DNA of 16,547 nt from Holophaga sp. (GTDB lineage: Bacteria > Acidobacteriota > Holophagae > Holophagales > Holophagaceae), in contig JADKBC010000037.1 of assembly GCA_016715205.1 (NCBI GenBank), positions 1 through 16,547 of the forward strand, read 5' to 3'. Positions 1-7,233 of the stretch are shown here, one piece after another (the first letter of the stretch is position 1; each line of letters begins with the position of its first letter). The position numbers and the translations under genes were made by a program. The notes beneath the pieces were generated by a model. The model was not told the DNA's origin. It worked only from the letters and a program-made list of their open reading frames with translations, and searched no databases.

Positions 1-502
1 ATGGTGATGGCTGGACCGATCCATTTTTGCAGGCTGACCGGGTCACCAGCCTGAACGGAACCGGTTTGCAGCACCCGGCAGTACAAACCGGGCCGCCCGG
101 CCTGGCGGAAGCGCTTGACAAACATGGGTCTTCCATCCGGGCGGCAAGGTCCCCGCATCGATGCGGCGCCGTGACCTGCAGGGTGACTGCCCCGACCTGC
201 AGACAGTCGCCAGCCAGGAACTCGGCGCTTTCCAGCTCGCTGATGGTCAGGTTTTCGCCGAACATGCCTGGCGGCAGGTCGCGGCCCAGCTCCTCGGCCC
301 ACCAGGCGTAATCCCCCGCGCCGTAGACATAGACTGCCTGATCCGGCCCGCCGTGGTGTTTGGTGTCGGAGACCGCATCGCCCACCAGGCCCAGCTCGGT
401 GATGGCAACCGGCCCGGCGGCCGGGAATTTGTAGATGCCGGTCTTGCCGGTGTTGTTATCAAAGATTCGTTCTTCACCGAGATTGACACTGATAAGCTGC
501 AT
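1..502 (-). CDS. MOSC domain protein (YiiM-like), frameshifted and cut by the window edge
   Basis: Translation from the ATG at 502-500 gives an N-terminus MQLISVNLGEERIFDN, then GDAVSDTKHHGGPDQAVY, YAWWAEELGR, PPGMFGENLTISEL and GDCLQVGAVTLQVTAP. This is the standard order of YiiM-type MOSC domains (GD..D..HHGG.D.AVY; GENLT), which bind a sulfur or molybdenum-cofactor-related group and act in molybdoenzyme reductions. The conserved Cys after the TxP motif is present (APHRCGDLAAR), though one residue appears to be missing before it. Near 124-130 a base is lost: the next family block (MFVKRFRQAGRPGLYCRV, then QAGDPV) continues in another frame to the window edge, so the 3' end lies outside. The start is supported by GAGGAA about 7 bases upstream. 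The gene diverges from the sigma-factor operon. Family assignment is firm; the substrate is unknown. Confidence 0.8.
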   Translation of the reverse strand, partial: MQLISVNLGEERIFDNNTGKTGIYKFPAAGPVAITELGLVGDAVSDTKHHGGPDQAVYVYGAGDYAWWAEELGRDLPPGMFGENLTISELESAEFLAGDCLQVGAVTLQVTAPHRCGDLAARMEDPCLSSASARPGGPVCTAGCCKPVPFRLVTRSACKNGSVQPSP

Positions 503-556
503 GGGGTTTCCTCACTTTTAATTTTCGATCCGATTCGATGTGTTCTGGCTGGCCAA

Positions 557-585
557 AGTTTACCTGGGTTGGTATCTTGAGTCAA
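557..585 (-). promoter_or_regulatory. Putative sigma-70-type promoter of the MOSC gene
   Basis: On the minus strand TTGACT (585-580, one mismatch to TTGACA) is followed by exactly 17 bases and TAAACT (562-557, four of six matches to TATAAT). This would place transcription start near 550 and leave a 5' leader of about 48 bases before the ATG at 502. Spacing is ideal, but the -10 box is only moderate. Confidence 0.45.
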
Positions 586-621
586 TCAGAGATTTCATGC
601 AACATTTTCGCCAAATATCTG

Positions 622-627
622 TATGAT
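622..627 (+). promoter_or_regulatory. Putative -10 box of the ECF sigma operon, implying a leaderless start
   Basis: TATGAT (one mismatch to TATAAT) ends 9 bases before the sigma-factor ATG at 637. Transcription would then begin at or within a few bases of the start codon, and no ribosome binding site is visible before that ATG. No clear TTGACA lies upstream. The sequence GCAACATT at 599-606 resembles the GGAAC-type -35 of ECF promoters, so autoregulation is possible but speculative. Confidence 0.35.
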
Positions 628-636
628 TAAATAACT

Positions 637-1182
637 ATGGATGAAGCAACCGAACGCAGTCTGGTAACCCGTGCCCAACGCGGCGACGCCAGCGCGTTTG
701 GCGAACTGATCGGGTTGACCCAGGCGGCCGTTTACCACGTCTGTTTGCGCATGATGGGTGAACGCCGCGAGGCGGAGGATATGGCTCAGGAAACATTTGT
801 GCGCGTCTATGAACGGCTGCATACTTTTGACCCGCAGCGGCCTTTTTTGCCCTGGGTCCGGCGGGTGGCAGCCAATTACTGCCTGAACCAACTGGCCCGC
901 CGGGCGCCCGTTTCGACCAGTTTCGATGACGCGCTCGACTGGCCCGAGAATCGGCCGGGCCGCTGGCACGATCGGCAGGCCGAACAGGCCCGCCGGGTTC
1001 GGGCGGCGCTCCTGCGGCTTGCCCCGCGTCAGCGGGCGGTAGTAGAGCTGCGCCATTTCCAGGAGCTGAGCTATGAGGAAATCGCCCAGGCGCTGAACCT
1101 GCCGATCAGTGATGTAAAAAGTGATTTGTTCCGGGCCCGCAGGCTGCTGGCAGAAATGTTGAAAGATGACCCATCTAACTGA
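637..1182 (+). CDS. ECF-type RNA polymerase sigma factor (sigma-70 family)
   Basis: This 181-residue protein has the two domains of an ECF sigma factor. Region 2 is at about residues 10-90 (RAQRGDASAFGELI, AEDMAQETFVRVYERL, PFLPWVRRVAANYCLNQLARR). Region 4 is at about 118-172 (LLRLAPRQRAVVELRHF, LSYEEIAQALNLPISDVKS, LFRARRLL), with the helix-turn-helix that reads the -35 element. The length is normal and the frame is intact. The downstream zinc-finger anti-sigma gene overlaps its 3' end by 17 bases, the usual coupling of an ECF factor with its antagonist. It probably directs RNA polymerase to this operon and perhaps to other envelope genes. No ribosome binding site is visible, so the ATG at 637 may be read from a leaderless transcript. 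Confidence 0.93.
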   Translation: MDEATERSLVTRAQRGDASAFGELIGLTQAAVYHVCLRMMGERREAEDMAQETFVRVYERLHTFDPQRPFLPWVRRVAANYCLNQLARRAPVSTSFDDALDWPENRPGRWHDRQAEQARRVRAALLRLAPRQRAVVELRHFQELSYEEIAQALNLPISDVKSDLFRARRLLAEMLKDDPSN

Positions 1183-1712
1183 AGAAACCCTCAACTTGTT
1201 TCTCGATCAGGCCCTGGCTGAACCAGAGGCGCTGGCGGCCCAGGCTCACCTGGCGGCCTGCCCGGCCTGTTCGGCCAGCCTGGCGGATCTGAGCCTGGTC
1301 TTTAGCCGCCTGGAAACCCTGGGCGACTCGCAGATCGACCTCGACCTGGGGCCGCGGCCGTGCAGCGGCTGAAGAAACCGGCCCGCCTGCCCGCACGGTG
1401 GGCTGGCTGACGGTTTTCAGATCCCGGCAGCCCTGGTGGCGCTGGCTTTTGCCTGGCCCGTCCTGCACCTTGAGCTGCCCGCCAGCTTTTCGTGGAGCGC
1501 TGCCGTCCAGCCGCTTCTGGCGCTGCTGGCTGCCTGGCAAACCCGCTCTGCAGGCCGGTCTGCAGACGGCTGACCCGGCTGGTCTGTTTGCGGCGCTGCC
1601 TGAGCTGGGCCTGCCCCTGGCGGGGCTGCTGGCGGCAGCCGCGGTGTTTGCGCTTCTGGCCCTGGTGGCCAACGCTTTGTTTCTTTATCTTTGTTCCCGG
1701 AGGTTACGATGA
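1166..1712 (+). CDS. Zinc-finger anti-sigma factor, membrane-anchored, several frameshifts
   Basis: The N-terminal part (MTHLTEETLNLFLDQAL, then HLAACPACSASL) carries the HxxxCxxC zinc-binding motif of anti-sigma factors that bind ECF sigma. After about 1350 the frame breaks repeatedly. A frame +1 segment (AAVQRLKKPARLPARW) is followed near 1421 by a hydrophobic segment (IPAALVALAFAWPVLHLEL, LLALLAAWQTR). From about 1545 a third frame carries LPELGLPLAGLLAAAAVFALLALVANALFLYL, which looks like one or two transmembrane helices, ending at the TGA at 1710-1712. The plausible intact protein is a cytoplasmic zinc finger joined to a membrane domain. The start overlaps the sigma gene, and the stop overlaps the next start as ATGA. 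At least three indels are needed, so the true C-terminal sequence is uncertain. Confidence 0.75.
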
Positions 1713-2226
1713 ATACTGTTCTTCTCATCACCCTGGCAGCTTTGCTGCTGACCCTCAATTTTGTCCCTGTGTTTATCCTGCTGGGGGCGCTCTTCCCGGC
1801 CCGCCTGGCCCGAACCAGGAGCTGGCGCTGGGGCTGTCATGGCGGGCTTTTGCCATCGGCATGGTCAATTCGCTCTTCTTTGCCTCCGTTGGGCTGGCGT
1901 CCTTTGCTTTGGCCGAGAAGGTGGATCGCATTTTGAAAGTGGCGCTGATGCTGCCAGCGCTTCTGATCCTGGTCTTTCTGGCGGTGGGGCTGGCATTTGG
2001 GCTTGGCGGGTTTGTCGAGGCCGTGGGCGAGCGGGTGGTGCCCGAGGCAGTGCCCGCGCACAGCGGCTGGAAGCGCACCCTGTGGGGCACGCTGCTGGTG
2101 GGGGGCAGCTGCGCCCTCCCGTTCTTTGGCTGGTTCGTGCTTTTGCCCTACCTGGGTTGGGTTGGAATCGGGGCTTTTATCATCAGTTTCTTCCGAACCT
2201 CTGCCGCCAACATATCGAAAAGATGA
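1709..2226 (+). CDS. Polytopic membrane protein of unknown function (first of a tandem pair), frameshifted
   Basis: I do not recognise the family. The ATG at 1709 overlaps the preceding stop as ATGA. The protein begins MNTVLLITLAALLLTLNF and PVFILLGALFPARLAR, a first membrane helix. A single indel between about 1800 and 1815 moves the frame, and the rest (QELALGLSWRAFAIGMVN, SLFFASVGLASFALAEK, LMLPALLILVFLAVGLAFGL, GGSCALPFFGWFVLLPYLG, IGAFIISFFRTS) gives about three further helices. The reconstructed length is about 172 residues. The downstream protein at 2420 has the same layout: LFPA near residue 30, and GW..L.P...G.GA..........RT at the C-terminus. The two therefore look like paralogs. 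Position after an anti-sigma gene suggests a role at the membrane with the sigma/anti-sigma pair; this is inference. Confidence 0.65.
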
Positions 2227-2230
2227 ATTT

Positions 2231-2270
2231 GGGGTGTTTGTTGCGGGCGGTAGCCCGCAACAAACACCCC
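2231..2270. terminator. Perfect 18-bp hairpin between the tandem membrane-protein genes
   Basis: Arms at 2231-2248 (GGGGTGTTTGTTGCGGGC) and 2253-2270 are perfect reverse complements around a 4-base loop GGTA. The hairpin starts 4 bases after the stop of the upstream gene. No T-run follows (AACCCCCAAC), so it may stop transcription without a classical U-tract, or protect and process the mRNA. The following 150 bases up to 2420 hold no gene I can support. Confidence 0.6.
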
Positions 2271-2419
2271 AACCCCCAACTGAAAGGCTGCTGCCGCCAG
2301 GTGAGCGGGGTTTTGAGCGCTGCTTTGGGCGGCGCCTAGGAAAAACGGCAGGGACACCACCTGCGTTGGGCAATTGAGTTTCGTGTCATAAGATCAATCG
2401 AATAAGGAAAGGTATTAAC

Positions 2420-2935
2420 ATGGCTGACATTACGGCAATTTTGACGATCCTGATTATCTTTGGCCTGGCATTTCCAGGTCTGCTGACAGCCTGGTGGCTG
2501 CTGTTCCCCGCTCTGGTGGGGCGGTCTGCTTATCGTCTTGAGCGCTCACCCTGGAAGGCGTTTTGGAGCGGGGCCATTGTTCTGGCGCTGGCGCTGATCC
2601 CGATTGTGATCCTGCTGGCGCTGCCCTTTGGCCCGGCCAAATTCCTGGGTTGGGCGGGGGCGCTGGTGCTGCTGGCCTTCTCCAGCCTGGGTTCGGCCGG
2701 TCTGGCGGCTCACCTGGGGGCGCGCCTGGCGCAGCGCTCTGCGGCGCTCAGCCCGGCGGCGGCTTTTGTGGGCGGCGCTTTTATTCTGGAGATGGCGGTT
2801 TTGTTTCCGCTGATCGGCTGGCTGCTGGTTTTTCCGCTGACCGTGTTCACCTCTTTTGGGGCGGTGCTGCTGGCGTTTGTGAAGCGGACTGCGCCTGAAG
2901 TTGAAGCAGCGCCTGTCCAGACCCAGGATGCCTGA
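2420..2935 (+). CDS. Polytopic membrane protein of unknown function (second of a tandem pair)
   Basis: This intact 171-residue protein has four predicted membrane helices, at about residues 5-30, 48-68, 75-95 and 115-150. Short polar loops separate them, and an acidic tail (EVEAAPVQTQDA) follows. Its layout parallels the preceding protein: LFPA near residue 30, a W..F motif (SPWKAFWSG against LSWRAFAIG), and a C-terminal GWLLVFP then FGAVLLAFVKRT. Duplication is therefore likely. The ATG at 2420 is preceded by AAGGAAAGG at good spacing. Its TGA (2933-2935) directly abuts the ATG of the DUF1800 gene, implying translational coupling. No catalytic motif or named family is recognised. Confidence 0.8.
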   Translation: MADITAILTILIIFGLAFPGLLTAWWLLFPALVGRSAYRLERSPWKAFWSGAIVLALALIPIVILLALPFGPAKFLGWAGALVLLAFSSLGSAGLAAHLGARLAQRSAALSPAAAFVGGAFILEMAVLFPLIGWLLVFPLTVFTSFGAVLLAFVKRTAPEVEAAPVQTQDA

Positions 2936-4405
2936 ATGAGCATCAGCCGGCGTGACTTTCTTAGACTGGCGGGATTGATCTCCGCCAGCGCCGCCCTGGC
3001 GGCCTGCGCCCCCGAGCGGCTGTTTGAGGGCGCCGTGCAGCCCGCGCCGCCGGTCAACCGGGTTCATCTTCTGGCCCTCAACCGGCTGACTTTGGCCCCC
3101 GCCCGGCAGACCTGGCCCGGGCCGCTGAAGCTGGCCTGGCGGGGTGGGTGGAAGAGCAGCTCGCCCCAGACGCCCTGGACGATTTTGCCTGTCATCTCCG
3201 CCTGCGCAATCTGGAAACCCCTGGCATGACTGCCCAGCAGCGCTGGTGGACCACAGTGACAAACTTTGATGATGTAGACCGCCAGACCATCCCGACCCAG
3301 CTGCGTCAGGGCGCCCTGCTGCGCCAGGCCTACAGCCGCCGCCAGCTCTATGAGGCCCTGGTGAGTTCTGAACGACCATTTCAACATCGCAGTGGATAAG
3401 GGCAGCTGCTTTTATCTCAAGACCGTGGATGACCGCGATGTGGCCCGGGCCCACGCTCTGGGCAGTTTTCGGGATTTGCTCTGGGCCTCGGCGCATTCGC
3501 CCGCCATGCTGACGTATCTGGATAACCAGGCCAATCACAAAGGCGCTCCCAACGAAAACTATGCCCGTGAGCTGATGGAACTTCACAGCCTGGGCGTGCA
3601 GGGAGGGTACAGTCAGGCCGATGTGATGGAGCTGGCGCGCTGTCTGACAGGCTGGGGTGTGAAGGAGCATTTTTGGGCCGGGGAGTTCCACTTTGAGCCC
3701 GACCAACATGACCCGGGTGAGAAGCAGGTCCTGGGGGTGCGCATCCCGCCCGGCGGGGTTGACGAAGCCGAAAGCGTGATCGAGCGCCTGGCAGCCCACC
3801 CTTCTGCTGCCCGCTTTATTGCGGCCAAACTGGCCCGGCGCTTCCTGGCGGACCAGCCCCCGGCCGAAATTGTGGCGAAGGGCAGCGCAGCTTTTATGGC
3901 TTCGGGCGGCGATATCCAGAAAACGCTGCGCACCATCCTGTTGGACGGACTGCCCCTTTATCCAGCCCCGCTACCGCCGCCCGCTGAATTTTGTGGCTGC
4001 CAGGCCTGAGGATGTTGAATGTGGACAGCGACTGCGGCCCGGCCCTGCAGGATTATTTGCTGCGCATGGGGCAGCTGGCCTTTAACTTGCCCACCCCCGA
4101 TGGGTACCCGGACCGCTCGTAGGCCTGGCAGGGCAACCTGATGCCGCGCTGGCAGTTCGCCTTTGCCCTGACGAGCAACACCATCCCCAAAACCCAGGTC
4201 GACCTGGCGCGCTCCTGACGGCCGCGGATGGCGCCAGACTCCTGCCGGAGCAGTTCGACGCCCTGGCGGTGCGCCTGGTTGGGCGCCGCTGCCGGCGCCG
4301 AAACGGGAGCGCCTGTTGGGCGTGTTGGACCCGGCCGCTTCGGCCGATCTTTTGCCGGTTCTGGCGGGCGGGCTCACCGCTTCGCCGGCTTTTCAATGGC
4401 ATTGA
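2936..4405 (+). CDS. DUF1800 family Tat-exported lipoprotein, many frameshifts
   Basis: The N-terminus carries a twin-arginine motif (SRRDFLRLAG) followed by a lipobox (LAAC at about residues 20-23), so export by Tat and lipidation are expected. Family motifs appear in order but in changing frames: LTFGPRPADLARAAEAG (break near 3093), the RQLYEALVEFWNDHFNI region (two single-G losses at about 3363-3370), then APNENYARELMELHSLGV, VMELARCLTGWG and SVIERLAAHPSAARFIAAKL. RRPLNFVAAALRMLNVDS (breaks near 3957 and 4005), NLMPRWQFAFAL, RLLTAADGARLLPEQF (break near 4213) and a final TASPAFQWH ending at TGA 4403-4405 complete it. An in-frame TAG lies at 4120-4122. The 490-residue reconstructed length is normal for DUF1800. 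The biochemical function is unknown; these proteins are almost always encoded beside a DUF1501 protein, as here. True pseudogene or sequence error cannot be separated from one read of the window. Confidence 0.8.
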
Positions 4406-4420
4406 GTGGTCTGTCAAGAT

Positions 4421-4474
4421 ATGATTCTTGGGTTGTTTTGGGCGCAAAGCGCCCAAACCAAACTAGAGAATCAT
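4421..4474. terminator. Imperfect long hairpin between the DUF1800 and DUF1501 genes
   Basis: The outer arms ATGATTCT (4421-4428) and AGAATCAT (4467-4474), and the inner arms TTGGGCGC / GCGCCCAA around an AAA loop, form one long stem with internal mismatches. It lies between the DUF1800 stop and the DUF1501 start and may reduce or separate expression of the two genes. The left arm shares GGTTGTTTTGGG with the hairpin at 10438-10474. Confidence 0.5.
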
Positions 4475-4501
4475 CTTTGACACAACATTGAGAGGTGTTG
4501 A

Positions 4502-5715
4502 ATGGGTTTCTTGAGAACGATAAACCAATCCTGGCTGCTGCCCCGCTTGCCGCGCCTGGCCTTTGCGCCGGCCCACCGGGCGCCGGCAGGCGATACACTG
4601 GTGGTGATTTTTCTACGCGGAGCGGCCGATGTGTTGAATATGGTTGTGCCGCATGCCGAACCGGCCTATTACAGCCAGCGCCCCACCCTGGGGATTGCCC
4701 GCCCCGATGACCGGCGCACCCCGCCCGACCAGCGCACCCTGGACCTGGACGGCTTCTTTGGCTTTCATCCGGCCATGCGCCCCCTCCTGGAAAGCTGGCA
4801 GAGCCGCCAGCTGGCGATTGTGCATGCGCTGCGGCGCGCCGGACGAATCGCGCAGCCATTTCAAGGCAATGGAGCTGATGGAGCGCGGCGCTGAGGATGA
4901 GCGCGGCCCGGCTTCGGGCTGGATTGGCAGGCACCTGGCGTCCCTCGACACGGGCAATCGTTCACCGCTGCGGGCGGTGGGACTCGGTTCTCTGCCGCAG
5001 CGCAGCCTGAGCGGATCGGCGCCGGTCTCGGTCCTGCGCTCGATCGCCGATTTTCACTTTGGCGGTGATCCTCAGGCCGTCGCCCAGATCCAGGCGGTTT
5101 TGAACGCGGTCTATGCTCAGGATGCGGCCGGGCAGGAGTCGCTCCGCATTCTGGATATTTTGGCCAAACTGGCGCCCGCCGGCAGCCTCGGCGATGGGCT
5201 GGGCACCTACCCAGAGACGGAGTTTGGGCTGGCGCTCAAGCAAACCGCCATGCTGGATCAAAGCTCAGGTCGGGCTGGAGGTTGCGGCGGTGGATCTGGG
5301 CAACTGGGACACCCACTTTGCCCAGGGCGGTGCGCTTGGTCTGCAGGCAAATCTGATCCGCGATCTTGCAGATGGTCTGGCGGCTTTCTACGCTGACCTG
5401 GCGGACTACCTGCCGCAGCTCAGCGTGGTGACGATGTCAGAATTTGGCCGGCGGGTGGGAGAAAACGGATCCCTGGGCACCGACCACGGGCACGGCAGCA
5501 TGATGATGGTGTTGGGCGGGCAGGTCAATGGGGGTAAGGTTTACGGCGACTGGCCTGGTCTGCAGCCAGGCCAGCTGGTGGGCCCCGGCGACCTGGCCGT
5601 AACAACCGATTATCGGGATGTGCTGGCTGAGATTTGCCAGCTGCGCCTGAACAACCCGGCCCTTGGCGATGTCTTTCCGGGTTACAGCCCTGTTTTTCAT
5701 CAGATCTCTCAATAA
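4502..5715 (+). CDS. DUF1501 family protein, two frameshifts
   Basis: DUF1501 proteins have an alkaline-phosphatase/sulfatase-like fold, are usually exported and pair with DUF1800. Seen here: DTLVVIFLRGAADVLNMVVP, YYSQRPTLGI and LAIVHA. After a one-base insertion near 4832 come GAPDESRSHFKAMELMERG and SGWIGRHL. After a second insertion near 5257 come VDLGNWDTHFAQGG, VVTMSEFGRRVGENG, GTDHGHGSMMMVLGG and GGKVYGDWPGL. The WDTH and TDHGHG blocks are the family's conserved candidate metal-site regions. The reconstructed length is about 403 residues, close to normal. The ATG at 4502 follows a GAGAGG site. No twin-arginine motif is visible at this N-terminus, unlike many relatives, so export would need another route or an upstream start. 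The gene ends at TAA 5713-5715. Confidence 0.85.
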
Positions 5716-5737
5716 GCGTAGGTTGAATCAAAGCTCG

Positions 5738-5770
5738 CACACCCACTTGTGAGTGTGGGGGTCCTTGTTC
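5738..5770. terminator. Weak hairpin between converging genes
   Basis: CACT / AGTG arms around a TGTG loop, extended by CC / GG past a bulge, lie between the DUF1501 stop (5715) and the stop of the oppositely oriented livF-like gene (5776). Position suits a shared terminator. The stem is short and the T-rich tail is poor. Confidence 0.3.
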
Positions 5771-5775
5771 TAAAT

Positions 5776-6487
5776 CTACAGCCCGAGATAGGTGCTGCGG
5801 ACGTGCTCGTCTTTGATCAGCTGGCGCGAGGGGCCTTCCATCTTAATTCGTCCCTTCGGAAAGGACATAGCCATAATCGCTGATCGCCAGGGCCATCTGC
5901 ACATTTTGCTCCACCAGCAGGATGGTGATGCCCAGGTCACGCAGCTTGCGCAGGCTTTCGAAGAGGGCCAACACCAGCACCGGCGCCAGACCGAGCGAGA
6001 GCTCATCGATCATCAGCACTTTTGGGTCGGCCATAATCCCACGCGCCACTGCCAGCATTTGCTGTTCGCCGCCGCTCATGGTGCCCGCCTTTTGGCCGGT
6101 GCGTTCTTTGAGCCGCGGGAACATTTCGTACACCCGCTCGATGTTTTGCTTCATTTTGGAACGCGCCCGTATGTTGGAGGCGCCCATTTCCAGGTTCTCC
6201 ACCACGCTCATATCGGTGAAAAGCTGGCGGCCTTCTGGCACCAGCACCAGGCCCAGATCGGCCTTGGTGTAGGGGGGCAGCCGGCTGACATCCTGGCCTT
6301 CAAAGTGGATGCTGCCCTGCCAGGGGCGGATCAGGCCCATGGTGGTGCGCAGCAGGGTGGTTTTGCCCACCCCGTTGCCGCCCACCAGGCAGGTGACTTT
6401 CCCGACCTGCAGGTTCAGGGTGGAGCCCCATAAAATTTGGACTTCACCATAGCCTGAAACGACATCTTTTATTTCGAGGATGTTCAT
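5776..6487 (-). CDS. livF: Branched-chain amino-acid ABC transporter ATP-binding protein (LivF type), C-terminal frameshift
   Basis: This is the second ATPase of a LIV-type amino-acid importer, energising uptake through LivH/LivM on the inner face of the membrane. Walker A is at residues 36-43 (GGNGVGKT) and the family Q-loop region is VLVPEGRQLF. The signature is MSGGEQQML at 137-145, Walker B is VLMIDE at 157-162, and the LLVEQN switch region is typical of LivF. The frame ends early at 5843. Removing one base at about 5851 restores EGRIKMEGPSRQL and the usual ending VRSTYLGL with a stop at 5776, giving about 237 residues, normal for LivF. Its ATG (6487) overlaps the stop of the LivG gene as ATGA. 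It is the last gene of the transporter operon. Confidence 0.92.
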
Positions 6488-7233
6488 TCTTCTCCCTCCA
6501 TCAGTTTTTGGGCCAGACGCGGGTCGCCCAGGTAGGCTTCAATCACCTTGGGGTGGTTCACAATTTCCTCCGGCGTCCCTTCGGCGATCTGGGTGCCGTA
6601 ATCGAGCACGATGATCCGGTCAGAAATACCCATGACCGCTTTCATCAGGTGTTCGATCATGATGATGGTGATGCGTTTGCGGATGTTGAGCACGGTCTGA
6701 ATCATCCCGTCCACTTCGGAGGGGTTCAGACCGGCCAAAACTTCATCCAGCAGCAGCAGGTAGGGCTGGGCGGCCAGGGCTCGGGCCATTTCCAGACGTT
6801 TCTTCTGGGCGATGTTCAGGCTGCCGGCAAGCTGGTCGCCGCGGTTCAGGCCAATGAATTCCAGGATCTCATCGGCAATCTTGCCGGCTTTATCCAGGCC
6901 GTGTTTTTCGCGGCCAAAACAAGCCCCAACCATCACGTTTTCGCGCACGGTCAGCTCGTTCAGCGGACGCACAATCTGGTGGGTGCGGGCCAGCCCCATG
7001 TGGGCCATGTCGTATGTTTTGGCCCGGGTGACGTCTTTGCCCCGGAACATGATCCGGCCTTCTTCGGGCGGGAAAACCCCGTTGATGGCGTTGAAGAGAG
7101 TCGTCTTTCCCGCCCCATTGGGTCCGATCAGCCCAGAATCTGGCCTTCGGGCAGGTCGAAAGTGATCCGGAGTCAGGGCCTGCAGGCCGCCAAAGCGTTT
7201 GGTAATGCCTTGTACAGAAAGTAGAATGGTCAT
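6484..7233 (-). CDS. livG: Branched-chain amino-acid ABC transporter ATP-binding protein (LivG type)
   Basis: This is the first ATPase of the LIV-type importer. The start MTILLSVQGI at 7233 is chosen over an upstream in-frame ATG at 7275. It has AGGAGGA about 8 bases before it, and it overlaps the LivM stop as ATGA. Walker A is at residues 37-44 (GPNGAGKT), Walker B is LLLLDEVLAGLNPSE, and the switch region is IIMIEHLMKAVM. The signature segment SLNIAQKKRLEMARALA departs from LSGGQ, as in a known LivG subgroup. Residues 22-33 read nonsense (PDHFRPARRPDS), whereas another frame gives ITFDLPEGQILG, the expected sequence before Walker A. Two compensating one-base indels, near 7168 and 7134, explain this. 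The length of 249 residues is normal. Confidence 0.93.
   Translation of the reverse strand: MTILLSVQGITKRFGGLQALTPDHFRPARRPDSGLIGPNGAGKTTLFNAINGVFPPEEGRIMFRGKDVTRAKTYDMAHMGLARTHQIVRPLNELTVRENVMVGACFGREKHGLDKAGKIADEILEFIGLNRGDQLAGSLNIAQKKRLEMARALAAQPYLLLLDEVLAGLNPSEVDGMIQTVLNIRKRITIIMIEHLMKAVMGISDRIIVLDYGTQIAEGTPEEIVNHPKVIEAYLGDPRLAQKLMEGEE

Noticed and set aside
595..1194. Long minus-strand open frame opposite the sigma factor
   Set aside because: It is a shadow of the sigma gene: GC-rich codon bias opens the reverse frame, and the translation shows no family motif.
2231..2270. CRISPR repeat or transposon end
   Set aside because: There is a single palindrome with no spaced copies nearby, and no transposase or Cas gene anywhere in the window.
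2546..3799. A 417-residue minus-strand open frame across the membrane-protein and DUF1800 genes
   Set aside because: Low-complexity, Gln/Arg/Gly-rich translation with no motif. The plus strand has clear family matches here.
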